The notes under the pieces: generated by a model
Databases searched by the model: none
What the model was told of the DNA's origin: nothing
What the model saw: only the letters and a program-made list of their open reading frames with translations
Program-made: the position numbers and the translations under genes
In this document: positions 25,342 to 34,311 of the stretch, in pieces
Layout: each line of letters begins with the position of its first letter
How positions within the stretch are numbered: the stretch's first letter is position 1
Source of the DNA: JACPDH01 sp051305935
Lineage (GTDB): Bacteria; Acidobacteriota; Thermoanaerobaculia; Gp7-AA8
DNA: 37,207 bases
Reading direction: 5' to 3'
Assembly (NCBI GenBank): GCA_051305935.1
Contig: JBPPMG010000502.1
Span: 1-37,207 of the forward strand

Positions 25342-27675
25342 GTGATCGACTCGTGTCTCGCCCTGGCCGGCATCGCGATTCCGGCGTTTGCGCTCGTTCT
25401 CGTGCTCCGGAGACTGGAAATCCGGATCGAGCCGTGGATCGTGGTTCAGTTTCTCGCGCTCTCGATCGCGTTCGTGAGCCCGGGACTTCTGCCCGATCGC
25501 ATCACGGTCCCGGTGGATGAAGTCGCGCGAGGATATCCGTATCGCGGAGTCGTCGGCGAGGTCGCTCCGAAGAATCCGCTGACGAACGACACGGCGAGGC
25601 TTTTCCTCCCGTGGCATCACGTCGTCCGCGAGGAGCTTGGCGCGGGGCGGCTTCCGCTCTGGAATCGCTACTCGTTCTCGGGCTATCCGCTGCTTGGCAA
25701 CGGCGAGTCGGCGCCGTTCTCTCCGTTCTTTCTCGCGACCGTCTTCGTCCCGCTTCCCAAGCAACTCGTTGCGATGGCGGGGCTCAAGGTCTTCGTCGCG
25801 CTTCTGTTCTCTTATCTCGCCGCGCGCCAGCGCGGTCTCTCGATGTGGGCGTCCTGCTTCGCGGCTGCGGCATTCGCGCTGTCCGTGTACCAGACGGTCT
25901 ATCTGCACTACAGCGCGGCGACGGTGTCGGCGCTCGCACCGGTCGCGCTATTCACGCTGACGCTCGCCGTGGAGAAAAAGACGCGGCGAGCGTGTTTCCT
26001 GGTGAGTGGCGCCGTCGCCGCGCTGCTCGCCGCAGGGCACCCAGAGAGCGTGCTCCACGTCGCGGTCGGCTGCGGCGTCGTGCTCGCGGGTGATGCGCTT
26101 CTATCCTCGGAGCGCCGGGCATGGATTCGAGGATTCGGAATCGCTTGCACAGGCGCGCTGCTCGGGCTCGCCGTCTCGGCGCCCACCTGGATTCCCGTTC
26201 TCGAGCAGGTTCTCGAGAGCGCGCGGTTCGCGGAGCTCGCGTCCCACCGCGAGATGACGGAGCCATTCCGCTACGCGGCCGCGTGGGCGCTCGTCAGTCC
26301 CGACGCGTTCGGGAATCCCGCGCACGGCACCTGGTCGTGGATCCATAACTACTCGATCGTCGCGTCGTCGTACGCGGGCCTGGTTACGCTCTGTTTTCTG
26401 CCTGCGGCCCTTGCAAGAGCGGTTCCGCGCAGGATCCTCTGGCTCGCGCTCTCCGCGGCCGCGCTCTTCCTCGTCTGCATGGACTGGACCTGGCTTGGTG
26501 TCCTCAACGACGTGCCGCCGCTCTCGCTCGTGGCGAACGACAAGATGCGATTCATGGTCGTTCTCATCGCCGCAATCGCGGTTGGCGGCGTGCTCGATCA
26601 TCTCGACCGCTTCGCGATCGGCATCGCGCTCTTCTCGACCACGGTCGTCGGCTGGCTTCTCGTCGAACTGTTCCAGCATCACTACGGAAGGCACTTCGGT
26701 CTGTGGGCTCTCGTCGCCCCTGCCGGGCTCGTCGCCGTCTGGCTTACGGTCGCTGCCTCGGGCATTACACGCGCCAGGACGGTCATCGTGGTGGCGTACC
26801 TGGCGACGGTCGCGGAGCTCTTCGCATTCAACGCGCCCTTCAACGCGGCGGTCGACGAGACGTACTTCGTTCCACGGCTGCCCATCGTGGAGCGGCTCCG
26901 CGCGATCGCGCCGCGGGAGCCGTTCCGGATCGCGGGGCACGACTGGGTCTTCCTGCCGAACAACTCCGCACAATACGGTCTCGAGGACGTTCGCGGAAGC
27001 GATCCGATGGCGTGGGCCCCCTACGTGGAGTTCCTGAAGCTCGCCACCGTCGACACGCCTGGCGCCGACGTGAGGCGCGTGGTCGACGTCGGGTTGCCCG
27101 CGATCGACTTCCTCAATGTGAGGTTTCTCTTCACCGAGCCCGGGTTCGAGGAGTCGGACGGATGGACGCTTCGCTACGACGGTGCGGACGGGCGACTGTT
27201 CGAGAATGACGAGGCGCTTCCAAGGTTCTTCGCGCCGGAGCAGATCCGGCGCCACGCGGCCGGCGCATGCTGCGCGGAGCTCGGGCGGGTGACCGACTTC
27301 CGGAGCATTGCGGTGATCGAGGAAGCAGGCGCAGCGGAGATGGAGTCGAACGCCGGGCTCGCGTCCATATGGTTCGAGCAGACGCGGCCCACGCGATTTC
27401 GCCTGACGCTCGACGCCTCGCGGCCCGTTCTGATCGCTTCGAGCCAGCCGGCCAATCCGGGGTGGAGGGTGAAGGTGAATGGACGGGCAGCGCCGCTCGT
27501 CCGCACGAATGGCGCGTTCGTTGGATTTCGCGTTCCAGCGGGACATTCGAAAGTCGTAGTCGAGTACGCTCCCGGGTCGTTTACGGCGAGCTGCGCGCTT
27601 GCGCTCGTCGCGTTAGGCGGGATGGTCGCGACGTCGATCCGGCGGCGACCGATCACCACGCCGGAACCGGACTGA
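25342..27675 (+). CDS. YfhO-family polytopic membrane protein
   Basis: A 777-residue membrane protein starting with GTG. About a dozen hydrophobic helices are followed by an extracytoplasmic beta domain in the last 200 residues (QTRPTRFRLTLDASRPVLIASSQPANPGWRVKVNG, then GFRVPAGHSKVVVEYAPGSF) and a final helix. The N-terminal loop with DTARLFLPWHHVVREELGAGRLPLWNRYSFSGYPLLGNGESAPFSP is characteristic of YfhO, a GT-C-fold family tied to glycosylation of wall polymers in Firmicutes. The donor and acceptor here are unknown. CATAAT 8 bases before the GTG supports this start. A terminator follows, shared with the convergent second gnd. Confidence 0.88.
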   Translation: MIDSCLALAGIAIPAFALVLVLRRLEIRIEPWIVVQFLALSIAFVSPGLLPDRITVPVDEVARGYPYRGVVGEVAPKNPLTNDTARLFLPWHHVVREELGAGRLPLWNRYSFSGYPLLGNGESAPFSPFFLATVFVPLPKQLVAMAGLKVFVALLFSYLAARQRGLSMWASCFAAAAFALSVYQTVYLHYSAATVSALAPVALFTLTLAVEKKTRRACFLVSGAVAALLAAGHPESVLHVAVGCGVVLAGDALLSSERRAWIRGFGIACTGALLGLAVSAPTWIPVLEQVLESARFAELASHREMTEPFRYAAAWALVSPDAFGNPAHGTWSWIHNYSIVASSYAGLVTLCFLPAALARAVPRRILWLALSAAALFLVCMDWTWLGVLNDVPPLSLVANDKMRFMVVLIAAIAVGGVLDHLDRFAIGIALFSTTVVGWLLVELFQHHYGRHFGLWALVAPAGLVAVWLTVAASGITRARTVIVVAYLATVAELFAFNAPFNAAVDETYFVPRLPIVERLRAIAPREPFRIAGHDWVFLPNNSAQYGLEDVRGSDPMAWAPYVEFLKLATVDTPGADVRRVVDVGLPAIDFLNVRFLFTEPGFEESDGWTLRYDGADGRLFENDEALPRFFAPEQIRRHAAGACCAELGRVTDFRSIAVIEEAGAAEMESNAGLASIWFEQTRPTRFRLTLDASRPVLIASSQPANPGWRVKVNGRAAPLVRTNGAFVGFRVPAGHSKVVVEYAPGSFTASCALALVALGGMVATSIRRRPITTPEPD

Positions 27676-27706
27676 CCGGGAGAGCGCGATCGCGACGCAG
27701 AAGAAA

Positions 27707-27732
27707 AGGGCACGGCGGAATCGCCGTGCCCT
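27707..27732. terminator. Bidirectional terminator between YfhO and second gnd
   Basis: An 11-bp perfect stem (AGGGCACGGCG, loop GAAT, complement), preceded by AAGAAAA, which gives a U-rich tail on minus-strand transcripts. The core GGGCACGGC is shared with the palindrome at 16683. Confidence 0.85.
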
Positions 27733-27756
27733 CGATCGACTGCGTGTTCGTGTGGA

Positions 27757-29196
27757 CTATTTCTTCTGGTTTGCGAGCAACTCTTCCCACTCGGTGTGTA
27801 TAAAGCCGGCCTGCGGCTTGTCGGTCCGCTCGTAGGTGTGCGAGCCGAAGAAGTCGCGCTGCGCCTGCGTGAGGTTGAGCGGCAGGTTCGCGCTGCGGTA
27901 CATGTCGAAGTAGCCGAGGCTCGCCGACATCGCGAGGACGGGGACGCCGTGCTGCACGGCAGTTGCAACGGCGAGACGCCAGTTCGCCTGCGACTTCTCG
28001 ATCCACGCCTTGAAGTCGGGGTCGAGGACGAGGTTAGGCAGGTCCGGCCTGCGCTGGTACGCCTGCTTGATCTTGTCGAGGAACTGCGCGCGAATGATGC
28101 ACCCGGCCTTCCAGATGCGCGAGACCTCTCCGAGGTTGATGCCCCACTTGTAGTGGTCGCTTCCGGCGCGGATGAGGTTCATGCCCTGCGCGTACGAGCA
28201 GATCTTCGACGCGTAGAGAGCGTCGCGGATCGCGGCGATGAGAGCCTTCTTGTCTCCCGAGTACTTCGGGAAGTTCGGCGGGGCGATCTGCTTCGAGGCT
28301 TCGACGCGCTCGTCCTTGCGCGACGAGATCGTGCGGGCGTCCACCGATGCGTCGATCGTCGGCACGACGATGCCGAGATCGAGCGCGCTCTCCGAGGTCC
28401 ACTTGCCCGTGCCCTTCTGTCCTGCCTTGTCGAGGACGAGGTCGACCAGCGGCTTGCCGGTCTCCGGGTCCTTCACGCGAAGCGCCTTCGCGGTGATCTC
28501 GATGAGGAACGAGTTGAGCTCGCCCGCGTTCCACTCGTCGAAGACGTCGGCCATCTCGTCGGCGCTCATGCCGAGGATGTTCCGCATCATGTCGTAGGCC
28601 TCGGCGATCAGCTGCATGTCGCCGTACTCGATCCCGTTGTGGACCATCTTCACGAAGTGGCCGGAGCCGCCGGTGCCGATGAACGTCACGCACGGGCCGT
28701 CGTCGACCTTTGCCGCGATCGCTTCCCAGATGGGGCGGATGCTCTCGTAGGCGGCCTTGTCGCCACCCGGCATGAGACTGGGGCCCCAGAGTGCGCCCTG
28801 CTCGCCGCCGGACACGCCGGAGCCGATGAAGGCGAAGCCTTCGCTCTTGAGCTGCTTCTCTCGGCGCTCGGAATCGACGAAGAGCGAGTTGCCGCCGTCG
28901 ATGATGATGTCGCCCGGCTCCATGAACGGCTTGAGCTGGTCGATCGTCCAGTCGACGGCTTCACCGGCTTTGACCAGCAGGATCGCCTTGCGCGGGCGCT
29001 CGAGCGCCGCCATGAACTCCTGCGGCGTCTTCGTCGGGATGACCTGCTTGCCCGCGGCGCGCACCATGAATGCGTCCACCTTCTTCGGATCGCGGTTGTA
29101 GACCGCAATCGGAAATCCGTTGCGCTCGATGTTGAGGGCGAGGTTCTCGCCCATGACTGCGAGACCGACCATGCCGATCTTGGCTTTACCTGACAT
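27757..29196 (-). CDS. gnd: 6-phosphogluconate dehydrogenase, paralogue 2 (NADP type)
   Basis: A 479-residue second 6PGDH. The cofactor site is classical: GLAVMG at 11-16 and N34-R35-D36 with Lys39, fitting NADP. Catalytic segments match paralogue 1 (GHFVKMVHNGIEYGDMQLIAEAYD, RDFFGSHTYER). The start at 29196 is preferred to the in-frame ATG at 29202 because AGGAG lies 6 bases before 29196 but directly abuts 29202. It is downstream of transaldolase, 104 bases away, in one pentose-phosphate unit. A hairpin lies in that gap. It shares the terminator hairpin at 27707 with the convergent YfhO gene. Confidence 0.97.
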   Translation of the reverse strand: MSGKAKIGMVGLAVMGENLALNIERNGFPIAVYNRDPKKVDAFMVRAAGKQVIPTKTPQEFMAALERPRKAILLVKAGEAVDWTIDQLKPFMEPGDIIIDGGNSLFVDSERREKQLKSEGFAFIGSGVSGGEQGALWGPSLMPGGDKAAYESIRPIWEAIAAKVDDGPCVTFIGTGGSGHFVKMVHNGIEYGDMQLIAEAYDMMRNILGMSADEMADVFDEWNAGELNSFLIEITAKALRVKDPETGKPLVDLVLDKAGQKGTGKWTSESALDLGIVVPTIDASVDARTISSRKDERVEASKQIAPPNFPKYSGDKKALIAAIRDALYASKICSYAQGMNLIRAGSDHYKWGINLGEVSRIWKAGCIIRAQFLDKIKQAYQRRPDLPNLVLDPDFKAWIEKSQANWRLAVATAVQHGVPVLAMSASLGYFDMYRSANLPLNLTQAQRDFFGSHTYERTDKPQAGFIHTEWEELLANQKK

Positions 29197-29250
29197 TGAC
29201 ATCTCCTCTCAATATTCGTGTGTAAAGCGGGGCTGAAACGTTTCGCCGCC

Positions 29251-29275
29251 CGGCCCGTGGTTGTTGCGCGGGCCG
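29251..29275. terminator. Hairpin between tal and gnd
   Basis: CGGCCCG (29251-29257) pairs with CGGGCCG (29269-29275). It lies in the tal-gnd gap on the minus-strand transcript and could give partial termination or stabilise the upstream mRNA segment. Confidence 0.35.
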
Positions 29276-29300
29276 GCCGGCGTGAAGGGTGTGCTGGCGG

Positions 29301-30440
29301 CTAGCTCGCCGCGCCGGCAAGGGCGCCGCGCTTGGACTCGATCGACGACACGAGGGTGTCGAACGATCCGACGAACGCCTTGAGGCCGTCTTCCTGGAGC
29401 TTCTGCGTCACCGCGGCCATGTCGATTCCGATCGCCGCGAGGTCGGCGAAGACCTTCGTCGCGCCGTCGAGGTCGGCCTCGAGCGTGAGGGCGACCTTGC
29501 CGTGATCCTTCGTCGCGTTGTAGGTGGCGGGTGGAACGGTGTTGACCGTCTCGGCTCCGATGAGGTTGTCGACGTAGAGGCAGTCGGAGTAGTTCGGATT
29601 CTTCGTTCCGGTCGAAGCCCAGAGGCAGCGCTGCACCTGCGCTCCTTTGGCAAGCAGTGCCGCGAAACGCGGGCCGTGGAAGATCTCCTTGAATTTCTGG
29701 TAGGCGAGCTTCGCGTTCGCCACCGCCGAAGTGCCCAGAAGCGCACGCAGGCGCGCCTTCTCGGCGTCGGAGCCGGCTTTGGCGATCAGCCCGTCGAGCT
29801 CCTTGTCGACCGAGGTGTCGACGCGTGAGACGAAGAAGCTCGCGACCGAGGCGATGCCGTCGACATGCTTCCCTTCCGCGGCGCGGCGTTCGAGTCCCTT
29901 GATGAAGGCTTCGGCCACCTGCACGTAATTTTCGAGGGAGAAGATCATCGTGACGTTGATGTTCAGCCCTCGGTAGATCGATTCCTCGATCGCGGGAAGC
30001 CCTTCCTGCGCGGCCGGGATTTTGATCATGACGTTAGGCCGCCCGACCGTCTTGAAGAGGCGGCTCGCCTCGTCGATCGTCCCCTGCGTGTCGTAGGCGA
30101 GACGCGGGCTTACCTCGAGGCTGATGTAGCCGTCGAGCTTGTTCGTCTTGTCGTAAACGGGACGCAGAATGTCGGCCGCGAGCGCGATGTCGTCCACGAC
30201 GAGTCCTTCGTAGATCTCCTTGATGCCCAGGCCGCCGGCGATCAGCGAACGGAGCTGCTCGTCGTAGTCGGTCGAGCCGAGGATCGCCTTCTCGAAGATC
30301 GTCGGGTTGGAGGTGACTCCGCGCAGATCGTCCTGCTCGATCATTCGCGCCAGGTCGCCATCCTTCAGCATCTTTCGCTGGATGTTGTCGAACCAGATCG
30401 ATTGTCCGGTCTTCGTGATTTCGGCAAGGGGATTGCTCAT
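29301..30440 (-). CDS. tal: Transaldolase
   Basis: Exchanges three-carbon units between sedoheptulose 7-phosphate and glyceraldehyde 3-phosphate in the non-oxidative pentose phosphate pathway. The 379-residue length is typical for the longer bacterial transaldolases. The N-terminal GVTSNPTIFEKAI and the Schiff-base Lys140 in VMIKIPAAQEG are clear, as are INVTMIFSLENY and SVASFFVSRVD. CLWASTGTKNPNYSD is the typical C-terminal segment. AGGAGGAG precedes the ATG. The gene leads the tal-gnd unit, driven by a TATAAT about 94 bases upstream. Confidence 0.97.
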   Translation of the reverse strand: MSNPLAEITKTGQSIWFDNIQRKMLKDGDLARMIEQDDLRGVTSNPTIFEKAILGSTDYDEQLRSLIAGGLGIKEIYEGLVVDDIALAADILRPVYDKTNKLDGYISLEVSPRLAYDTQGTIDEASRLFKTVGRPNVMIKIPAAQEGLPAIEESIYRGLNINVTMIFSLENYVQVAEAFIKGLERRAAEGKHVDGIASVASFFVSRVDTSVDKELDGLIAKAGSDAEKARLRALLGTSAVANAKLAYQKFKEIFHGPRFAALLAKGAQVQRCLWASTGTKNPNYSDCLYVDNLIGAETVNTVPPATYNATKDHGKVALTLEADLDGATKVFADLAAIGIDMAAVTQKLQEDGLKAFVGSFDTLVSSIESKRGALAGAAS

Positions 30441-30744
30441 GGGGACTCTCCTCCTTCGGAGACCGCGTCGAAAGCCTCCACGGCCCTCGGGTCTTCGAGA
30501 AATGGGTTATTGGGTGTGCAACGGTAGCTCGCGATTATAGCCCCGATGGGCGCAAACCGCACCCTGTGGTCTTGAGATGGAATCGCGATGCGGCCCGTCG
30601 CCGAAAGCTTCGAATCTCAGGTGAAGAGTTTGCGCGTGGCGCGTCGCGGACGCAAGAAGGCATGCGGCCTCGTTTTCGCCGCACCTGTGGATGCCGATGA
30701 CTGCTCGGGGCGCCAGGCCGTTGTGATTTGACGAAGGAGCCGTT
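30441..30744. other. 304-base gene-free region between divergent genes
   Basis: On the tal side it holds a perfect TATAAT on the minus strand (30534-30539), about 94 bases from the tal start. The part nearer the plus-strand gene at 30745 carries only its ribosome site, AAGGAG at 30734-30739. Apart from short GC repeats (GCGGC with GCCGC pairings), I see nothing else in it. Confidence 0.6.
30534..30539 (-). promoter_or_regulatory. -10 box for the tal-gnd unit
   Basis: TATAAT on the minus strand, giving a leader of about 88 bases before tal. No matching -35 was found at normal spacing. Confidence 0.55.
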
Positions 30745-31287
30745 ATGGTCGGCGTGTGCGCGGGCGCCGATCCGGACGCGCCTCCGAGCGGGCAGGAAAT
30801 GGACTCGAGATCCAATGTCGAAGACTCTCCCGTGGTGGAGCATGACCTGGCGAGCACTTCCCGGACTCGGTTCTGGCTTGCAGGCTGTGTAGCGCTCGCT
30901 GCGCTGGTCGGAGCTCACTGGGCGAGGCTTCCTGCCGGTGAGCGGCTACGCCCGCCGACCTCGCCGCTCGACCGTGTCGCGGGTCTCAACGAGACCACCC
31001 GCCTCGGCTGGGGTTTCCTCTGGCAGGCACGTGACGTGCTGCCGCCGGGCGCCACCTACACGATCGTCGCGAGCGATCCGCAGATCGAGATGAGTATCTA
31101 CATGATGTCGCGTGCGGTGCTCACCGAGTGTCACGGCAAGCCGACGTCCTACTACGGCAGCTCGTCGGCGGAGCACGGCGCGGAGGCGCGATACGTTCTC
31201 GTCTATCGATGCGCGACCGTGCCGGCCGGCGCGACGATGGTCCAGCAGCTCGCCGAGGGTTGCATCTGGGATCGAGGGGCGCGCTGA
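30745..31287 (+). CDS. Single-pass membrane protein of unknown function
   Basis: A 180-residue protein not recognised as a named family. One transmembrane helix (about residues 43-62, FWLAGCVALAALVGAHWARL) separates a disordered, acidic N-terminus from a C-terminal domain with many short strands and three cysteines. The start has AAGGAG 5 bases upstream. Its stop TGA overlaps the next start (TGATG), so it is translationally coupled to the polytopic protein that follows and may be its accessory subunit. Confidence 0.75.
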   Translation: MVGVCAGADPDAPPSGQEMDSRSNVEDSPVVEHDLASTSRTRFWLAGCVALAALVGAHWARLPAGERLRPPTSPLDRVAGLNETTRLGWGFLWQARDVLPPGATYTIVASDPQIEMSIYMMSRAVLTECHGKPTSYYGSSSAEHGAEARYVLVYRCATVPAGATMVQQLAEGCIWDRGAR

Positions 31288-32630
31288 TGGCCGAAGGCGT
31301 GACGTTCCTCCTCGCCCCTTTGGCGCTCGCCGTCTTCGGCCTTCCCGCGGCCTGGGCACGCCCGGTCGACGGCTTCACTCCGTGGGGACGGTTCTCCGCC
31401 GCGTTCGTGACCGGCGTCGTCGTCTTCACGGTCTGGCTCACGCTCCTCTCGACCGCCGGAATCCGATGGAGCGCGCTGAGCGTCGTTGCCCCCCTCGGGC
31501 TGGGGTCGGTCGCGATTGCGACCGTCCTCTCGCGGCGGTCGCGCGGCGCGGCCGGTGAGGCGGTGGGCGGCCTCGCCTGGGCAGGGGGCGCGGCCGCGCT
31601 ACTCGTCGGAACGGCGCATCTCGTGCTCAGCGCGATCACCTCTCGCGCGACCTCGATCGACTTCCTCTACTTCTGGGGAGTCAAGGCGCAGCGATTCGCG
31701 GAGATCGGGGGAATCGACGCCGCGCTGCTCGCCGACCCGTGGGCGGTACACATGCACTCGAACTACCCGCCTCTCGTTCCCCTCACCTATGCGTGGGGAA
31801 TCGAAGTGGCGGGGCGGCTGCCGTGGCAATTCGGCCTCGCGACGTGCGCGCTATGGCTGATTGCGGGAGTTCCGCTGCTCCGCGACCTGCTCGCCCTGCG
31901 CCTTTCTCGCGACGAGGCGACGATGGCCTCGTCCTTCTGGTTTCTCACCTTTGCTCTCGCGATTCCCGCGTCGCTCTCGGCGGGCAATGCCGAGCCGCCG
32001 CTCGTCCTGTTTTCGAGTATCGCGATCGCTGCGCTCCTCGGCAGTGCCGCCGGCGGGAGTTCGAGCGCCCGATGGCTCGCGATCGTGGCGCTCGCGGGCG
32101 TCGTGCTGACGAAGAACGAAGGGATGGTCGTGTTCGCGCTGATTGCCGCAGGTGCGACCGCGTCCGATTTCTTTGCGGGTTTGCGTGGCACGCGGCTCGT
32201 GAGGCGAGCTGCCGTGATCCTCGCCGTGCCTCTCCTTGCGCTCGGAAGCTGGCTTCTCTTCGAAGCGGTGCATGGCGTGCCGATGCGCGACATGACACGG
32301 GAGCAGGCGGGAGAGCTCTCGTTCGCGCGGGCGGGGGAGGTCGCCGTCGGCTTCGTCTCGAATCTCGACGCGGGGAGCGCCTGGATCGCGTGGGGGCTGG
32401 CGGCGGTCGTGCTCGCCCGAAGCTGGCGGCGCTGGAGGGAGCTGCTGCCTGCGCTCGTGCCCGCCGCGGGAATCCTGCTCTTCCTGTTCGTCTACTACCT
32501 GCACTATCGCGGAGAGAGTCTCGGCACGTGGATGGAGTGGACTTTGCCGCGCGTGTCACTCTGCGCGCTCGGCGCCTCGATCGTCGGCGCCGCGTTCGCG
32601 TCGGGCGAGAACCGCAAGATCGAGACTTGA
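31287..32630 (+). CDS. Polytopic membrane protein, putative GT-C glycosyltransferase
   Basis: A 447-residue protein with about ten hydrophobic helices and few loops. The segment IDFLYFWGVKAQRFAEIGGID, then HMHSNYPPLVPLTYAW, resembles the first extracytoplasmic loop of GT-C-fold polyprenyl-phosphate-sugar transferases; it is not assigned to a named subfamily. A later LTKNEGM segment is the only other conserved-looking polar region. Substrate unknown. The start codon overlaps the previous stop by one base. Three hairpins follow in 32631-32863 before the convergent matrixin gene. Confidence 0.7.
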   Translation: MAEGVTFLLAPLALAVFGLPAAWARPVDGFTPWGRFSAAFVTGVVVFTVWLTLLSTAGIRWSALSVVAPLGLGSVAIATVLSRRSRGAAGEAVGGLAWAGGAAALLVGTAHLVLSAITSRATSIDFLYFWGVKAQRFAEIGGIDAALLADPWAVHMHSNYPPLVPLTYAWGIEVAGRLPWQFGLATCALWLIAGVPLLRDLLALRLSRDEATMASSFWFLTFALAIPASLSAGNAEPPLVLFSSIAIAALLGSAAGGSSSARWLAIVALAGVVLTKNEGMVVFALIAAGATASDFFAGLRGTRLVRRAAVILAVPLLALGSWLLFEAVHGVPMRDMTREQAGELSFARAGEVAVGFVSNLDAGSAWIAWGLAAVVLARSWRRWRELLPALVPAAGILLFLFVYYLHYRGESLGTWMEWTLPRVSLCALGASIVGAAFASGENRKIET

Positions 32631-32645
32631 CCCTCGCCGGCGCGT

Positions 32646-32721
32646 CTGCGCGAAGCGCAGCAACCGGCGCCGAACGAAGGTCATGTCGTCCTGAGAGGTC
32701 CTTCGCTTCGCTCAGGACGAC
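32646..32721. repeat. Extragenic hairpins, dispersed-repeat type
   Basis: CTGCGC-GAA-GCGCAG (32646-32660), then GTCGTCCTGAG (32685-32695) pairing perfectly with CTCAGGACGAC (32711-32721) across a 15-base loop. The second hairpin resembles a CCTGAG/CTCAGG extragenic repeat that I recall from many environmental genomes. Confidence 0.55.
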
Positions 32722-32811
32722 GCGGCGTACGAGCGGCGCATGTCGGTTCTCTCTCGGTGACCGGTCGAGCGAAGGCGCTCGCGCAACCCTGCCCGCCGCG
32801 CCGAAACGAAA

Positions 32812-32837
32812 ACGGGACGGGCCGAAGCCCGTCCCGT
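32812..32837. terminator. Bidirectional terminator before the matrixin gene
   Basis: An 11-bp perfect stem (ACGGGACGGGC, CGAA loop) between convergent genes, with an A-rich left side (GAAACGAAAA) that gives a U-rich end to minus-strand transcripts. Confidence 0.8.
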
Positions 32838-32863
32838 CAGGTTGCGTCGTGATGGAGTGAGGC

Positions 32864-34297
32864 TCAGAACGCGTTCGTGTCTGCTCCACCGCCCAACTCA
32901 GTGCCAGCGCGCGTATACGTCTTCTTCGCACCCGTCGTGGTGTCGGTGACGGTGATCGTGAGCTCGAAGTCGGTGAGGCCTCCGTAGAAAACCCAGAACT
33001 TGCCGTTGATCGGCCGGCCGTCGAGCACCTTCACGAAGACTTCGAAATTGTTCGGGTCGCCAGTCAGGGAAGGGATCGAGTAGTAGCCGACGATGCTGTT
33101 GAACGCCGTGGCAACGCCTTGCCCGGTGGCGCCCGTGCGCGGGTCTTTCGCGCAGAGCGACGTCCGGAACTGGCCGTTCTGGAGGATGAGATCCGTGCTG
33201 CTGTTCGGGCAACCGTTGCTGGTTGTGCCGCCCGTGACGCTCAGCTGGCCGGGGGACGCCCACGTGTTGTTGTAGCTGATTCCATCCGCCGTCGCCGCGT
33301 TCTGCAGGATTCGTGCGCCGACGAAGTAGGAGCCCCCAGGCACCGAGGCAGGGATCGGAATGTCGGGAAACGGCTCGTCGTCGTAGCCGCCCGAAGGGAA
33401 AGCTCCCGAGTAGGTGAAGGACCCGAGCAGGATGTCGCTCGTGGTGATCGTCGAGTCGGTCGACAGGTAGAACTCGATTTTCACGTTGTTCAGGCTCACG
33501 TTGCCGACGTTCTCCACGGTCGCGTTCGTTACCGTGATGGTGTCGACTCCCGCGGTGACCGAGCCCGGGCTGAACGAGACCGGGGTCGTCGCCGCGTACT
33601 GTTGCTTCGCAGGATCGTAGCGGAAGGGATACGTGCCGATGTCGGTCATCGACTTGACCTGGACCGGGTACGCGGCTCGGAGCGCGGCTGCGTCGGCGAT
33701 CCCGACGTACTGGCCCGCGTAGTCCTCGACGTAGTTCATCGTGCTCAGGTTCCGGAAATTGTGGTGGAGCCCGAGGGCGTGTCCGATCTCGTGTAACGCG
33801 GTCGTCCCGTAGTAGGCGGGCCCGTTGTCGTCGTCGAAATCAGGCGGGCCGACCGGCGTGAAGCCGCGCACGAAGTCGCTGTTGATCAGGACGTCGGCCT
33901 CCGTGAACGTGCCGCAGATCGTCGAGCCCGTCTTGTTGGCGCAGTCGTCGAATGGCGGGTTGCCGGAGAAGGCCGACGCGGGAAGGATCAGGGCGAGCCC
34001 GAACGTGTCGGAAGTCAGCGTGTCCTGGACGAAGAGAATCTCGTTCTTCCCGTTCGGCGAGTCGGCCAGCCCGTCACCGATTGCTGCCGTCACGAGGTTT
34101 GCCACGTCGTTCCAGCGATTGAACTCGGCCATTGCCGCGTCCTGGTACGCGACCGAGGAGTGCTCGATCTGAAATGGAATCGGCTTCGTGGCGAACTGGC
34201 CGCAAGTACAGCCGCCCGTGTGCCCGGCTTGTGCGAGCGCCGATCCCGTGACGAGGACGACGAGAGCGAGAGCGAAGAGTGTCGTTCGGGTTCTCAT
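32864..34297 (-). CDS. Secreted matrixin metalloprotease with CARDB-like and shared C-terminal domain
   Basis: A 477-residue exported protease. A signal peptide (about 1-23) precedes a zinc-metalloprotease domain with H169-E170-I-G-H173-A-L-G-L-H-H179, a perfect HExxHxxGxxH, and the Met-turn at Met187 (STMNY). A CARDB-like beta domain follows (about 245-350). The last 115 residues (363-477) form a domain that recurs in the serine protease at 35257. The ATG at 34297 has GAGGGGAG about 9 bases upstream. Its 5' end lies just after the stop of the companion gene (34312), so the two are co-transcribed. Probable function is degradation of extracellular proteins; substrate unknown. Confidence 0.92.
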   Translation of the reverse strand: MRTRTTLFALALVVLVTGSALAQAGHTGGCTCGQFATKPIPFQIEHSSVAYQDAAMAEFNRWNDVANLVTAAIGDGLADSPNGKNEILFVQDTLTSDTFGLALILPASAFSGNPPFDDCANKTGSTICGTFTEADVLINSDFVRGFTPVGPPDFDDDNGPAYYGTTALHEIGHALGLHHNFRNLSTMNYVEDYAGQYVGIADAAALRAAYPVQVKSMTDIGTYPFRYDPAKQQYAATTPVSFSPGSVTAGVDTITVTNATVENVGNVSLNNVKIEFYLSTDSTITTSDILLGSFTYSGAFPSGGYDDEPFPDIPIPASVPGGSYFVGARILQNAATADGISYNNTWASPGQLSVTGGTTSNGCPNSSTDLILQNGQFRTSLCAKDPRTGATGQGVATAFNSIVGYYSIPSLTGDPNNFEVFVKVLDGRPINGKFWVFYGGLTDFELTITVTDTTTGAKKTYTRAGTELGGGADTNAF

Positions 34298-34311
34298 GAT
34301 GTGGTCTCCCC

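Noticed and set aside
30535..30918. A minus-strand gene upstream of tal
   Set aside because: The frame overlaps the 5' part of the plus-strand gene with a strong ribosome site, and the product is basic low-complexity without homology I recognise.
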